The notes under the pieces: generated by a model
Seen by the model: the letters and a program-made list of their open reading frames with translations, nothing else
The model's database searches: none
What the model was told of the DNA's origin: nothing
DNA from: Nocardia macrotermitis
Lineage (GTDB): Bacteria; Actinomycetota; Actinomycetes; Mycobacteriales; Mycobacteriaceae
Direction: 5' to 3'
Length of the DNA stretch: 64,000 bases
NCBI RefSeq assembly: GCF_009604405.1
Contig: NZ_WEGK01000003.1
Span: 575,114 to 639,113, forward strand
Shown here: positions 1 to 8,317 of the stretch, in pieces
How the letters are laid out: every line of letters begins with the position of its first letter
How positions within the stretch are numbered: the first letter of the stretch is position 1
Position numbers and translations under genes: made by a program

Positions 1-134
1 GTCTCGTGGACATGCCGGGTGGTGAGGTGCCGCGGCTGTCGGATTCCTACCATTCGGGTCCGACCGAGATCCGCGAATTGATGCGCGAGGAACTGCCACA
101 GGCGTATCTCGAACTCGTGCACGCGAATTCGTGA
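1..134 (+). CDS. C-terminal end of an unidentified protein (partial)
   Basis: An open frame enters from the left edge (codons in phase with base 3) and ends at a TGA at 132-134, giving about 43 residues ending LELVHANS. The visible part is polar and holds no motif I can assign. The next gene starts 38 bases downstream on the same strand, so the two are probably cotranscribed. Function unknown because the body of the protein lies outside the window. Confidence 0.6.
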   Translation, partial: LVDMPGGEVPRLSDSYHSGPTEIRELMREELPQAYLELVHANS

Positions 135-172
135 TCGACCGACGGAACGGCCGAGGGAAAGCGAGGTCGACG

Positions 173-1828
173 ATGACCGACCACCTGCGTACCGATATCG
201 CGACGATGCTGCTGGATCGGGTCGGTGACGACCGTCCCGGTCTGCTGTCCCGCACCGCCACCTGGACGTGGGACGAGGTGGTCCGGGAGTCGGCGGCGCG
301 CGCGGCGCTGGCGCGAAAGATGCGGCGCGAGGGCCCGTTCCACATCGGTGTATTGCTGGAGAACGTCCCGGATTTCGTCTTCTGGCTCGGCGCGGCGGCA
401 CTGGCGGGCGCGACCATCGTCGGTATCAATCCCACCCGCGGCACCGAACAGCTCGGTGCCGACATCCGGTACACCGACTGTCAGCTCATCGTCACCGATT
501 CCGCTGGGCTGCAACGTCTTCGAGATCTCGAAACCAACCTCGCGCGGGATCGCTTCCTGCTGATCGACGATCCGGACCATGTGCGCGCGGTCCGGGATCA
601 ACGCTGCGAACCCGAGGTGTTCGGCGGACCGGATTCGCTGCTGCTGTTGTTGTTCACCTCGGGCACGACCGGAATGTCCAAGGCAGTCAAGTGTTCTCAG
701 GGCCGCCTGACGCGCGTGGCATATGCCGCGGTCCGGAAATTCGGGCATATTCGCGACGATGTCGAGTACTGCTGTATGCCACTGTTCCACGGCAACGCGA
801 TCATGGCGCTGTGGTCCCCGGCGCTGGCGGTCGGCGCGACGATCTGCCTGACGCCGAAATTCTCTGCGTCCCAATTCCTTCCGGATATCCGCTATTACGG
901 CGCGACCTTCTTCACCTATGTGGGTAAGGCGCTGGGCTACCTGATGGCCACGCCCGAAACACCCGAGGATTCGGACAACAGCTTGACGCGCGGTTTCGGC
1001 ACCGAGGCATCGACGACCGACCAGGCCGAATTCCGCCGCCGCTTCGGCGCGGAACTGTTCGAGGGCTACGGTTCGAGCGAGGGCTCGGGCATGGTCGCCC
1101 TGGATCCGCACACACCGCCCGGCGCGCTCGGCCGCCCCGCACATGCCGGGGTCGCGATCGTCCACCCGGACACGCTGGCCGAATGCGCCCGCGCCGACCT
1201 GGACGAATACGGCCGCGTCCGCAATCCGGACCACGCCATCGGCGAAATGGTCGACAAGGCGGGCGCGCTGTCCTTCGAGGGGTATTACAAGAACGACATC
1301 GCCGATGCCGAACGTATCCGCAACGGTTGGTACTGGACGGGTGATCTCGGTTACATCGATAACAGCGGATTTCTCTACTTCGCGGGCCGAAAAGGCGACT
1401 GGATCCGGGTGGAGGGCGAGAACACCTCGGCGCTGATGATCGAACGGGTGCTGCGGCGTCATCCCGCAGTGATCGCGGCCGCGGTCTACGGCGTGCCCGA
1501 TCCGCGGTCGGGTGATCAGGTGATGGCCGCGGTCGAGGTCGCCGATCCGGCCGGTTTCGATCTGCGGGAATTCGCCGAATTCCTCAGTGCCCAGGACGAT
1601 CTCGGGACCAAAGGGATACCGCGACTGCTGCGCGTCTCGGCGAACCTTCCGGTGACCGGATCGAACAAGGTGCTCAAACGGCAGTTGCAGGAGCAGGCGT
1701 GGCGCACCGGGGAGACGGTGTATCGCTGGTCCGGTCGCGGCGAACCGGTCTACGAGGCGCTGACCGAACAGGGGCGATCCGCATTCGAGGCCGAATTCGC
1801 CGCGCACGGCCGGCGTCGTCTGCTCTGA
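173..1828 (+). CDS. Acyl-CoA synthetase, FadD17-like
   Basis: ATP-dependent acyl-CoA ligase of the ANL superfamily, expected to adenylate a fatty or steroid-side-chain acid and load CoA in the cytoplasm. Visible signatures are the P-loop LLLFTSGTTGMSKAV near residue 160, YGSSEG near 300, the TGDLGY hinge region near 390 and the C-terminal lysine motif TGSNKVLK near 500. I chose the ATG at 173 because GCGAGG precedes it; a GTG at 131 would overlap the upstream stop and add a non-conserved leader. The length of 551 residues is normal for the family. Resemblance to mycobacterial FadD17 is by memory of motif context, so substrate is inference. Next gene is 61 bases downstream, same strand. Confidence 0.85.
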   Translation: MTDHLRTDIATMLLDRVGDDRPGLLSRTATWTWDEVVRESAARAALARKMRREGPFHIGVLLENVPDFVFWLGAAALAGATIVGINPTRGTEQLGADIRYTDCQLIVTDSAGLQRLRDLETNLARDRFLLIDDPDHVRAVRDQRCEPEVFGGPDSLLLLLFTSGTTGMSKAVKCSQGRLTRVAYAAVRKFGHIRDDVEYCCMPLFHGNAIMALWSPALAVGATICLTPKFSASQFLPDIRYYGATFFTYVGKALGYLMATPETPEDSDNSLTRGFGTEASTTDQAEFRRRFGAELFEGYGSSEGSGMVALDPHTPPGALGRPAHAGVAIVHPDTLAECARADLDEYGRVRNPDHAIGEMVDKAGALSFEGYYKNDIADAERIRNGWYWTGDLGYIDNSGFLYFAGRKGDWIRVEGENTSALMIERVLRRHPAVIAAAVYGVPDPRSGDQVMAAVEVADPAGFDLREFAEFLSAQDDLGTKGIPRLLRVSANLPVTGSNKVLKRQLQEQAWRTGETVYRWSGRGEPVYEALTEQGRSAFEAEFAAHGRRRLL

Positions 1829-1889
1829 GAATCCTCTCAGCCTGCGTCGTTACCATGGCCGCATTCGACTCGGCCCGCAGGGAGGATTC

Positions 1890-2762
1890 TTGTCCGATAT
1901 CGAGCCGGTAGCGACGACTACCGCCGACACCGCGTTGACGGATGGTGCGCCGCTACGAATGTCGTTGAACGAGAACGATATTCGGCGACTCGAGGCGTTC
2001 GCCGCGCCTATTCGGGCATGGACCAGTCCGGTATTCCACGGCCTGTCGAACATTCCCGCCGACGGGCCCGTGCTGCTGGTCGGCAACCACAATTTCCTCG
2101 GCATCGACACCCCCGTGCTGTGGCCCGAACTCGCGCGCACCCGGGGCCGATTGTTGCGCGGGCTCGCCGAGAATGTGCTGATCACCGTGCCGGGCGTGCG
2201 GCATTTCCTGCAGAGCATCGGGTGTGTGCGCGGTAATCGCGAGAACTGTCGCACCCTGCTCGAAGAGGGCGAGATGGTGCTGGTCTTCCCGGGCGGCGGG
2301 CGCGAGGCCGTGCGTCGCAAGGGGGAGAAGTACGTCTTGAAATGGGAGGGTCGCACCGGTTTCGCGCGGATGGCGATCGAGACCGGCGCACCGATCGTGC
2401 CGCTGGCGATGATCGGCGCGGACGATATCTACGACATCGTCTTCGACGGTGATCACCTGGCCATGCGTCCGGTGCGGATGCTCGTCGAGGCGCTGGGGCT
2501 GCACGGCACGTTGACGCCGCCGCTGGTCCGCGGCGTGGGCCCGACCCTGGTGCCCAAACCCGAGCGCTTCTACTACTCGGCGGGTACGCCCATCGACACC
2601 ACACCGTGGGCCGACGCGCCGGATCTGGACCGAGCCGCGGCGGATCTGCAAGCGGTGGTGCGCAAGGCACTCGAGGAGGAGTTGCGATTCCTGTTCGCCG
2701 AACGTGAGCGGGACCGCGGCCGGACGCTGTGGGGCCGGGTGTGCGGGGCGATCGGTCTCTGA
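1890..2762 (+). CDS. PlsC/DAGAT-like lysophospholipid acyltransferase family protein
   Basis: Predicted acyltransferase of 290 residues that would move an acyl chain to a glycerolipid or similar alcohol at the membrane face. The start is a TTG at 1890 with a strong GGAGG at 1881-1885. The catalytic-type block GNHNFLGID near residue 66 has five residues between His and Asp, the spacing of the DAGAT/phytyl-ester-synthase branch rather than the HX4D of classical PlsC. The second block FPGGGREA near residue 133 fits the same branch. No clear transmembrane helix. It sits between an acyl-CoA ligase and an acyl-CoA dehydrogenase, consistent with lipid metabolism. The donor and acceptor are unknown. 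Confidence 0.8.
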   Translation: MSDIEPVATTTADTALTDGAPLRMSLNENDIRRLEAFAAPIRAWTSPVFHGLSNIPADGPVLLVGNHNFLGIDTPVLWPELARTRGRLLRGLAENVLITVPGVRHFLQSIGCVRGNRENCRTLLEEGEMVLVFPGGGREAVRRKGEKYVLKWEGRTGFARMAIETGAPIVPLAMIGADDIYDIVFDGDHLAMRPVRMLVEALGLHGTLTPPLVRGVGPTLVPKPERFYYSAGTPIDTTPWADAPDLDRAAADLQAVVRKALEEELRFLFAERERDRGRTLWGRVCGAIGL

Positions 2763-2933
2763 ACCGTCGGTGCCGGGCAGGTTTACCGTGGTTCGGGAGT
2801 CTGTCCTCGTCCGCTGACCACCGTGTTACGCAGTTGGGACCCCTTTTCCGAGGATCGAAGTAAACGACGATTCGACTTCCATGTACCGTATGGGCAGAGG
2901 CGAGGTAGCCCATGTGGTCACTAGGAGGTTGGC

Positions 2934-4079
2934 GTGGAGCGCACCCTTTTCGAACCGGAGCACGACCTGTTCCGGGAGTCGTACGGCAAGTTTCTCGAGC
3001 AGTACGTCGCACCGAATCATGCGAAGTGGGAGCAGGAGGGCGTCGTCGACCGGCAGGTCTGGCTCGAGGCCGGTAAGCAGGGGTTCCTGGGCATGGCCGT
3101 GCCCGAGGAGTTCGGCGGCGGCGGGGTGAAGGATTTCCGCTACAACTCGATCATCACCGAGGAGACGGCCAAGGGGCAGTACTCGGGCCTGGGTTTCACG
3201 CTGCACAACGACGTCATCGCGCCGTACCTGCTGGAGCTGGCCAACGACGAGCAGAAGCAGCGCTGGCTGCCCGGTTTCTGTTCCGGTGAACTCATCACCG
3301 CCATCGCCATGACCGAACCCGGCACCGGCTCGGATCTGCAGGGCATCAAGACCCGCGCGGTCAAGGACGGCGACGACTGGATCCTCAACGGCGCCAAGAC
3401 ATTCATCACCAACGGCATCAACTCCGACATCGTGATCGTGGTCGCCCAGACCGATCCCGAGAAGGGCTCGATGGGCTTCTCCCTGCTCGTCGTCGAGCGC
3501 GGAATGCCCGGTTTCGAGCGCGGCCGCAACCTGGACAAGATCGGCCTCAAGGCGCAGGACACCGCCGAACTGAGCTTCACCGACGTCCGCGTCCCCGGCA
3601 AGAACCTGCTCGGTACCGAGGGCATGGGCTTCATCCACCTCATGCAGAACCTCCCGCAGGAGCGCCTGTCCATCGCCGTGATGGCCGCCGCCGCCATGGA
3701 GGGCTGCCTGGACATGACGATCCAGTACGTCCGCGACCGCAAAGCCTTCGGCAAACCCATTGGCGCCCAACAGAACACCCGCTTCGTCCTGGCCGAACTG
3801 GCGACCAAGACCACCGCGGTCCGCGTCCTGGTCGACCGCTGCATCGAAGCCCTCAACGCCGGCAACCTCACCGTAGAAGAGGCCGCCATGGCCAAGTGGT
3901 GGAGCACCGAGGAAGAACTCGACCTCATCACCAAGTGCCTCCAACTCCACGGCGGCTACGGGTACATGCGCGAGTACCCCATCGCCAAGGCGTATATGGA
4001 CGCCCGCGTCCAGACGATCTACGGGGGGACGACCGAGATCATGAAGGAGATCATCGGTCGTTCGCTGAAACTTGCCTGA
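2934..4079 (+). CDS. Acyl-CoA dehydrogenase (FadE family)
   Basis: FAD-dependent acyl-CoA dehydrogenase, 381 residues, that introduces the alpha-beta double bond in acyl-CoA. The start is a GTG at 2934 preceded by AGGAGG at 2923-2928. Visible family marks are the FAD/substrate loop AMTEPGTGSD, the helical C-terminal domain, the block LQLHGGYGYMREYPI and the terminal YGGTTEIMKEII, whose Glu is the usual catalytic base. All core blocks are present and length is standard. It ends 20 bases before the stop of the convergent integrase, so it is the last chromosomal gene on the left and may border the integration site. Substrate chain type is not visible. Confidence 0.93.
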   Translation: MERTLFEPEHDLFRESYGKFLEQYVAPNHAKWEQEGVVDRQVWLEAGKQGFLGMAVPEEFGGGGVKDFRYNSIITEETAKGQYSGLGFTLHNDVIAPYLLELANDEQKQRWLPGFCSGELITAIAMTEPGTGSDLQGIKTRAVKDGDDWILNGAKTFITNGINSDIVIVVAQTDPEKGSMGFSLLVVERGMPGFERGRNLDKIGLKAQDTAELSFTDVRVPGKNLLGTEGMGFIHLMQNLPQERLSIAVMAAAAMEGCLDMTIQYVRDRKAFGKPIGAQQNTRFVLAELATKTTAVRVLVDRCIEALNAGNLTVEEAAMAKWWSTEEELDLITKCLQLHGGYGYMREYPIAKAYMDARVQTIYGGTTEIMKEIIGRSLKLA

Positions 4080-4099
4080 TCGGGGGCGGTTTCGAGGGG

Positions 4100-5305
4100 T
4101 CAGGAAGCGGCCTCCGTCCCCTTTTGGTCCCCTTCCAGGTCTGAAAGAGCTCCGTTTCGACGGGGGTACCCTACCGGGGTACCCCCGTTGGGGCGGGTGA
4201 AGATTCCTTCGATCGCGTCCCTCGTGTGAGCGTCCTGATCCGGCCACAGATGCGTGTAGACGTTCAACGTCACGTCGGGACTCGAGTGGCCGAGCCGGAC
4301 CTGAACGGTCTTGACCGAAGCGCCCCGCTGGATCAAGGCTGACGCGTAGAAGTGGCGTAGGTCGTGCCAGCTGAAGCAGTCGGGCACCTCCGCTTTCTCG
4401 GCGACAGCGCGGAAGCGATCACCCATACCGTCGGCGGTCCAACACTTTCCGGCCTTGGTGCGGAAGATGAGGTCCTGGCGCTTGCGTTTCACGGTGGTCA
4501 AGAAGGCGCTGATCGCCGCATGGACGCCTGCGGGGAGTGGAACCGTCCTCTTGCTCGTTCGGGTCTTCAAACGGGCCGTGGGAGGCTTGCCGCGGAAATG
4601 ACTGGCCTGCTGGACGACGTGGATCTTCTTGCGGAGAAAGTCGACGTCGCAGACCCGCAGACCGGCAACCTCACTCGGTCGAAGCCCGGTCTGTGCTGAG
4701 ATCAGCATCATGCACCCGGTCTGTTGATTGGTGCCTTCGACCAGTGCCCAGACCTGGTCGACGGTCAACAGTTGGGTTGCGGCCTTGGTGCCGTCCGGTC
4801 GTGGTGGAAGCTTCACCTTTCGGCATGGGTTGCTGGTCAGGATGCCGTCGTCGACGGCGATGTTCAGTACTGTGCGCAGGAATTGGAACTGCAGGGCAAC
4901 AGAATTCGGGGCAAGTGGCTTGCCGCCCCGCCAAGGGCGTCCGCGACTGAGTTGGTCGACCCAGTCACGGATCTCCGAGGGCCTGATCTCTCCGATCGGT
5001 GTCCCGCCGAGTCTGCCGAGGTTCTTGGCGAAGTTCAGCCGCTGGTGACGGGTGGTATCGGTATTGCTGCGCTCGACCCATTTGTCGACCTCGGTCCGCA
5101 GCAGCGCCCTGGCCAGATCCGGGTCCACGTATGTGCCTTGGGCGAACCTGGTTTCGATCTGATGCTTGTAATGCTCGGCGGTGCCGGGGATGTCGTATCG
5201 GCCGCGCTTGGCGAACGACTCCGAGCGTTGGGTGTCATCGGGGTCGTACCAGCGAACGACGAAACTGGTGGTTTTCCCTCGGACACGTTTCTGAATGTAA
5301 GCCAT
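4100..5305 (-). CDS. int: Tyrosine recombinase / phage-type integrase
   Basis: Site-specific integrase of 401 residues that would insert and excise the element. It has an N-terminal Arm-type segment rich in basic residues (MAYIQKRVRGK), a SAM-like core-binding domain, and the catalytic domain with TGLRPSEVAGL (first Arg), HDLRHFYASALI (HxxR) and LGHSSPDVTLNVYTHL (second His and nucleophilic Tyr), so the active-site set is complete. I start it at the ATG at 5305 because AAAGGAGT precedes it, ignoring a longer frame to 5368. It faces away from the excisionase-like gene and converges on the acyl-CoA dehydrogenase, the usual position beside an attachment site. Confidence 0.93.
   Translation of the reverse strand: MAYIQKRVRGKTTSFVVRWYDPDDTQRSESFAKRGRYDIPGTAEHYKHQIETRFAQGTYVDPDLARALLRTEVDKWVERSNTDTTRHQRLNFAKNLGRLGGTPIGEIRPSEIRDWVDQLSRGRPWRGGKPLAPNSVALQFQFLRTVLNIAVDDGILTSNPCRKVKLPPRPDGTKAATQLLTVDQVWALVEGTNQQTGCMMLISAQTGLRPSEVAGLRVCDVDFLRKKIHVVQQASHFRGKPPTARLKTRTSKRTVPLPAGVHAAISAFLTTVKRKRQDLIFRTKAGKCWTADGMGDRFRAVAEKAEVPDCFSWHDLRHFYASALIQRGASVKTVQVRLGHSSPDVTLNVYTHLWPDQDAHTRDAIEGIFTRPNGGTPVGYPRRNGALSDLEGDQKGTEAAS
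4161..4187. other. Strong hairpin inside the 3' end of the integrase gene
   Basis: Arms CGGGGGTACCC (4161-4171) and GGGTACCCCCG (4177-4187) are perfectly complementary over 11 bp with a 5-base loop. It lies about 20 codons from the integrase stop and 80 bases from the stop of the convergent acyl-CoA dehydrogenase. It could serve as a terminator for the rightward gene or as part of the recombination site; the sequence alone does not decide. Confidence 0.55.
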
Positions 5306-5461
5306 GGCACTCCTTTCGGTCTCGAAGCCACAACTGCCGGGCGGCTTCGTTTCTCTGGACATGCACAAAATTGGTGATCATGGGCGCTCGCCGCAAGATC
5401 ATCGGAGTTAGCTGACTGGTAGCTACTGCCTGGGTGTTACTCTCCGAACGACGCTGGCGGG

Positions 5462-5791
5462 TCACTCTGCTTGGCCCTGGTGCGACAGGTCCGATCCACC
5501 TCCGCGCGCAAGCTGTGCGCCCTCCCATTCGAGCAAATCGCACAGTCGATATCGCCGGAATCGTCCGATCTTGGCGTATCGCGGGCCACGGTTGGCGGAT
5601 GCCCACACAGCGAGCGTCTTTTTCGGAATCTTGAGCCGAGCGGCGACGTCTTCGGTGCTCAACCATGTTTGTGCCGCTTCGGGATTCGGGTCGCTGGACT
5701 CTGCTCCGCTGGGGCCCACATCGGATCGCTCTGCGCTGTAACTCGGAGCGAGGATGGGGAAAGTGCGGTTCTTCTTTGCTGAGTTCTGCAT
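5462..5791 (-). CDS. Excisionase-like helix-turn-helix protein
   Basis: Small DNA-binding protein of 109 residues. The C-terminal half carries the AlpA/Xis-type HTH_17 pattern: WLSTEDVAARLKIPKKTLAVW, then GPRYAKIGRFRRYRLCDLLEW, typical of recombination directionality factors and their MerR-like wing. The N-terminal 40 residues are low-complexity. Start ATG at 5791 has AGGAGG a normal distance upstream. It is transcribed in the same direction as the integrase, 156 bases ahead of it, which supports a role in excision of the element. A function as repressor of the integrase is equally possible. Confidence 0.8.
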   Translation of the reverse strand: MQNSAKKNRTFPILAPSYSAERSDVGPSGAESSDPNPEAAQTWLSTEDVAARLKIPKKTLAVWASANRGPRYAKIGRFRRYRLCDLLEWEGAQLARGGGSDLSHQGQAE

Positions 5792-6207
5792 TGGCCAACC
5801 TCCTGACTACGGCCCGCGTCGCAGCATGCGCTCGAAGGCGACTACATCGGTGACGGCCGTAGATTGCCGCTTTCGACAAGCGGTGGCGGGTCCAGGGGGA
5901 GACTCGGAGGTTGTGTCCGAACCGGTACTCTTGAAATTCCCTGGCCGCCGACTGGCAATTCGTCCGGCTCCGCGCCGCGGTTACCGAGTAGATTTCATCA
6001 TACGACCGTTCCGCCTCGATGTATCCCAAGATGTGTCGGTTCGTTGAATATCGCGGAACAACCCACGACTTCCCAGAATCGCACTACAACTCATGGGGTG
6101 GACTGCGTGCGACGACTGGTTGTGGGTGAACATGGCATGGCTGCACTGCGGTATTGAGGCACATACTCGGATTTTGCATTGTCTATCGGGAATGCTACAT
6201 TCAGCCA
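5792..6207. promoter_or_regulatory. Divergent control region between xis-like gene and lsr2
   Basis: No gene is seen in this 416-base gap. On the plus strand TTGCAT at 6174-6179 and TACATT at 6196-6201, 16 bases apart, form a promoter-like pair whose predicted start of transcription falls on or next to the lsr2 ATG at 6208. There is no Shine-Dalgarno before that ATG, so a leaderless transcript is likely. The minus-strand promoter for the xis-like gene should also be here but I could not place it. Confidence 0.45.
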
Positions 6208-6555
6208 ATGGCGAAAAAGACGCTGGTCGAAACTTACGACGACGTAACAGGCGAACGAATCGACACTCGACTCGTTCCGACTCCCACAATTTCCTTCGCG
6301 ATCGATGGCATCGAATACGAAATCGATCTCGGAGTCAAGAACCGCGATGAACTGTACGCGGCATTCGAGCCTTACGTCCGCGCCGCACGTAAAGTCGGCG
6401 GCCGTCGGCGCTCGTCAGCGGCTGCCCCGTCGGGGCTGAGCAAGGTCGAGATCATGAAGATCAGAGATTGGGCCCAAACGGAGGGACGCGAGGTTTCAGC
6501 CCGCGGCCGACTCTCCAAAGAACTGGTCGAGGCATACCGCAAACAGAACGCCTGA
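6208..6555 (+). CDS. lsr2: Lsr2-family nucleoid-associated protein
   Basis: Actinobacterial xenogeneic silencer that binds AT-rich DNA minor groove and bridges DNA. The 115-residue protein has the Lsr2 N-terminal oligomerisation domain (MAKKTLVETYDDVTGE, then FAIDGIEYEIDLGVKNRDEL), a basic linker (VGGRRRSSAAA) and a C-terminal DNA-binding helix pair with the AT-hook-like ARGR in VSARGRLSKELVEAY. I start it at the ATG at 6208, the family start; an upstream start at 6154 would add residues foreign to Lsr2. Encoded near the integrase, it probably silences element genes or neighbours. It is likely an extra copy beside a chromosomal lsr2. Confidence 0.92.
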   Translation: MAKKTLVETYDDVTGERIDTRLVPTPTISFAIDGIEYEIDLGVKNRDELYAAFEPYVRAARKVGGRRRSSAAAPSGLSKVEIMKIRDWAQTEGREVSARGRLSKELVEAYRKQNA

Positions 6556-6557
6556 AC

Positions 6558-6573
6558 CCACGAGTTCGCGTGG
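6558..6573. terminator. Possible weak terminator after lsr2
   Basis: Arms CCACG and CGTGG enclose a six-base loop three bases after the lsr2 stop. The stem is short and no T-run follows, so this is only a candidate. Confidence 0.25.
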
Positions 6574-6812
6574 CAAGTCTCGTATATGACAGAGTCGGAT
6601 CAGAAGGGTGGTAGAGACCCGCAGGGAGCTGCCCTCGTGCGTGGCAACTGATTGAGCGGTCAGCTCCGATGTTTCTGGGTAGGTTCTACCTGACGTAACG
6701 GTTACGCCGATGGCAGTGGCGGTGCACTGTATGCTCGGCCGGGGACAGCATTTCTCTCCGGTCGCAAAGTTGCTTATCGGGGCTGTTCGCTGAAAATAAC
6801 CGAGGGGGGATC

Positions 6813-8015
6813 TTGGCGATCAACGTGGCGACGGTGCGGGGGTATGTTCTCGAGGAGTTGCTCGCCCGGTTACTGCAGGACAACGGGTATCGGTTGCTTG
6901 TGGCCGAGGAGCAGGATCCGGAGGCGCTGAAGGATAGCGGCAGAGTGCTCTTGGTGCGTGGGCGGGGCACGACCCATCAGGTTGATGTGCTCGGGGAGTT
7001 GGATCTGCCGCTACCGTTCTCACTTCCGTTGCGACTGTTCGTCGAGGCCAAGTATCGGAAGGAGCGGACGGGGGTCGAGACCGTGCGGAACGCTTACGGG
7101 ACGATCCGGGATGTCAACGAGCACTACGGTACTCGAACTCCCGGGGCGGGGCGGATCCCGATGCGGCGCTACCAGTACCAATACGCGTTGTTCTCCGCCA
7201 GCGGTTTCAGCAAACCGGCTCAGGAATACGCCCTCGCACAGCAGATTTCGCTGATCGATCTTTCGAACCCGGACTTCAGTGCGCTGTTGGCCGTCGCCGA
7301 CGAGATTGCAAGACGGATTGCCGAACTCGCCGATGAGGCCGGGGTCGTATCGCTGCCATTGAAGCAGGTTCGCAGTGCGCTCCGCCACACCCTGGGGACC
7401 TGGCCGAGCAATATCGATGATGCAGATTTCCCTGACCTGGCGGGATATCTCGACGGAATGCATGCTCGCCGTAACGAGCGATCGGTGCCGACCGTAGCGG
7501 CGGTTCGCCGTCCTGATCCCGAGGCGGTGGTCTCTGTTGCCGGGCGCCTGATGGACAGCGGAACGGACGCCGGGACAGAGGAATCCGTGCCCGTCCGCGA
7601 ACTACCGGCCGAGCCGCTCGCCGGGATCGTTTCCGAACTGGGTGAAACCGTGCTCGACAACTTGGTTCTGGGTTTCCCGCCCGCGCCCTTCGTGCTGGTC
7701 CTGCTGGTCGACAATCCAGCCGCGTTCCTCACCTACGTCGACAACTCCGGAGACACGGACATTCGGGTCCATCTCGAGTACCCGCGTGATCACGGCACCA
7801 ACCGGCCGACCAGTCGTGACTGGAATATCGTGCCTGTCGATGACCTCGGATTCCGATTGAGCTTCACACTCCCGGCAGTACTCGATGACTGGATGCTCAA
7901 TGGCAACGTGCCCACCTGGACCTTGCGGGAAGCGAAGGCCACGCTTCTATCGTCCATAGCGATCGTGCGCGGGAACCGTGCGGTGCGGCTGATGTACCAG
8001 CCGCACCGTGGATGA
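6813..8015 (+). CDS. PD-(D/E)XK (Mrr-like) restriction endonuclease-type protein
   Basis: Predicted nuclease of 400 residues. The N-terminal domain has the Mrr-type core: an early helix YVLEELLARLL, then QVDVLGE with Asp58, and FVEAKYRKE with Glu78 and Lys80, matching the D...ExK active site of the PD-(D/E)XK fold. The C-terminal 250 residues have no family I can name and may sense or bind a target. The start is a TTG at 6813 with CGAGGGGGGA upstream. No methyltransferase lies next to it, so it would be either a modification-dependent enzyme or part of another defence scheme. Flanked by lsr2 and transposase debris, it looks like element cargo. Confidence 0.7.
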   Translation: MAINVATVRGYVLEELLARLLQDNGYRLLVAEEQDPEALKDSGRVLLVRGRGTTHQVDVLGELDLPLPFSLPLRLFVEAKYRKERTGVETVRNAYGTIRDVNEHYGTRTPGAGRIPMRRYQYQYALFSASGFSKPAQEYALAQQISLIDLSNPDFSALLAVADEIARRIAELADEAGVVSLPLKQVRSALRHTLGTWPSNIDDADFPDLAGYLDGMHARRNERSVPTVAAVRRPDPEAVVSVAGRLMDSGTDAGTEESVPVRELPAEPLAGIVSELGETVLDNLVLGFPPAPFVLVLLVDNPAAFLTYVDNSGDTDIRVHLEYPRDHGTNRPTSRDWNIVPVDDLGFRLSFTLPAVLDDWMLNGNVPTWTLREAKATLLSSIAIVRGNRAVRLMYQPHRG

Positions 8016-8047
8016 CCGTCTGCCACGCCCCTGCCGGTAGACGGTCA
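7981..8047 (+). terminator. Tandem hairpins at the end of the nuclease gene
   Basis: Two stem-loops follow one another. The first has perfect 11-bp arms CGGTGCGGCTG (7981-7991) and CAGCCGCACCG (7998-8008) with a six-base loop inside the last codons. The second has 9-bp arms TGACCGTCT (8013-8021, including the stop codon) and AGACGGTCA (8039-8047). Tandem GC-rich hairpins without a T-run are a common terminator form in actinobacteria. Confidence 0.6.
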
Positions 8048-8110
8048 CCTCGGCCCGTTTCTCGGACGGCTCTGACCGTGCTTCGATTGGACCGGAGGGA
8101 GTCCACGCCC

Positions 8111-8317
8111 ATGGTGGCACCGCAGAAGTGCTCAGAGGGGGAGTTGAAGGCACGAGCGGCGCGGCTGTCTCGGGAGGTAGATCCGCAGTCGACGATCGGG
8201 AAGTTGGCTGAGCAACTCGGGGTCTGTCACGAGGGCGTGAGGAACTTGATCCGCTACGCCGATGCCGATGTCCGCGAACGTGAGGACAGGCCGACCACCA
8301 GCGGCGAAGTCTATTAG
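8111..8317 (+). pseudogene. IS3-family transposase OrfA remnant
   Basis: A short frame of 68 residues (KCSEGELKARAARLSREV..., then LAEQLGVCHEGVRNLIRYAD) matches the layout of the N-terminal helix-turn-helix of IS3-family OrfA proteins, in which a PEEL/ARAVRL helix is followed by a GV-type recognition helix and WVRQAE. Here the usual Trp and several helix residues are changed and the protein stops before the leucine zipper. No OrfB follows. I call it a decayed insertion-sequence fragment. Confidence 0.5.

Noticed and set aside
47..1807. A very long minus-strand frame opposite the acyl-CoA ligase
   Set aside because: It is the antisense of a clear ligase with all motifs; long antisense frames are usual in high-GC genes.
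2826..4247. Long minus-strand frame opposite the acyl-CoA dehydrogenase
   Set aside because: Antisense shadow of a well-supported gene; repeated Gly/Asp/Val text without a fold.
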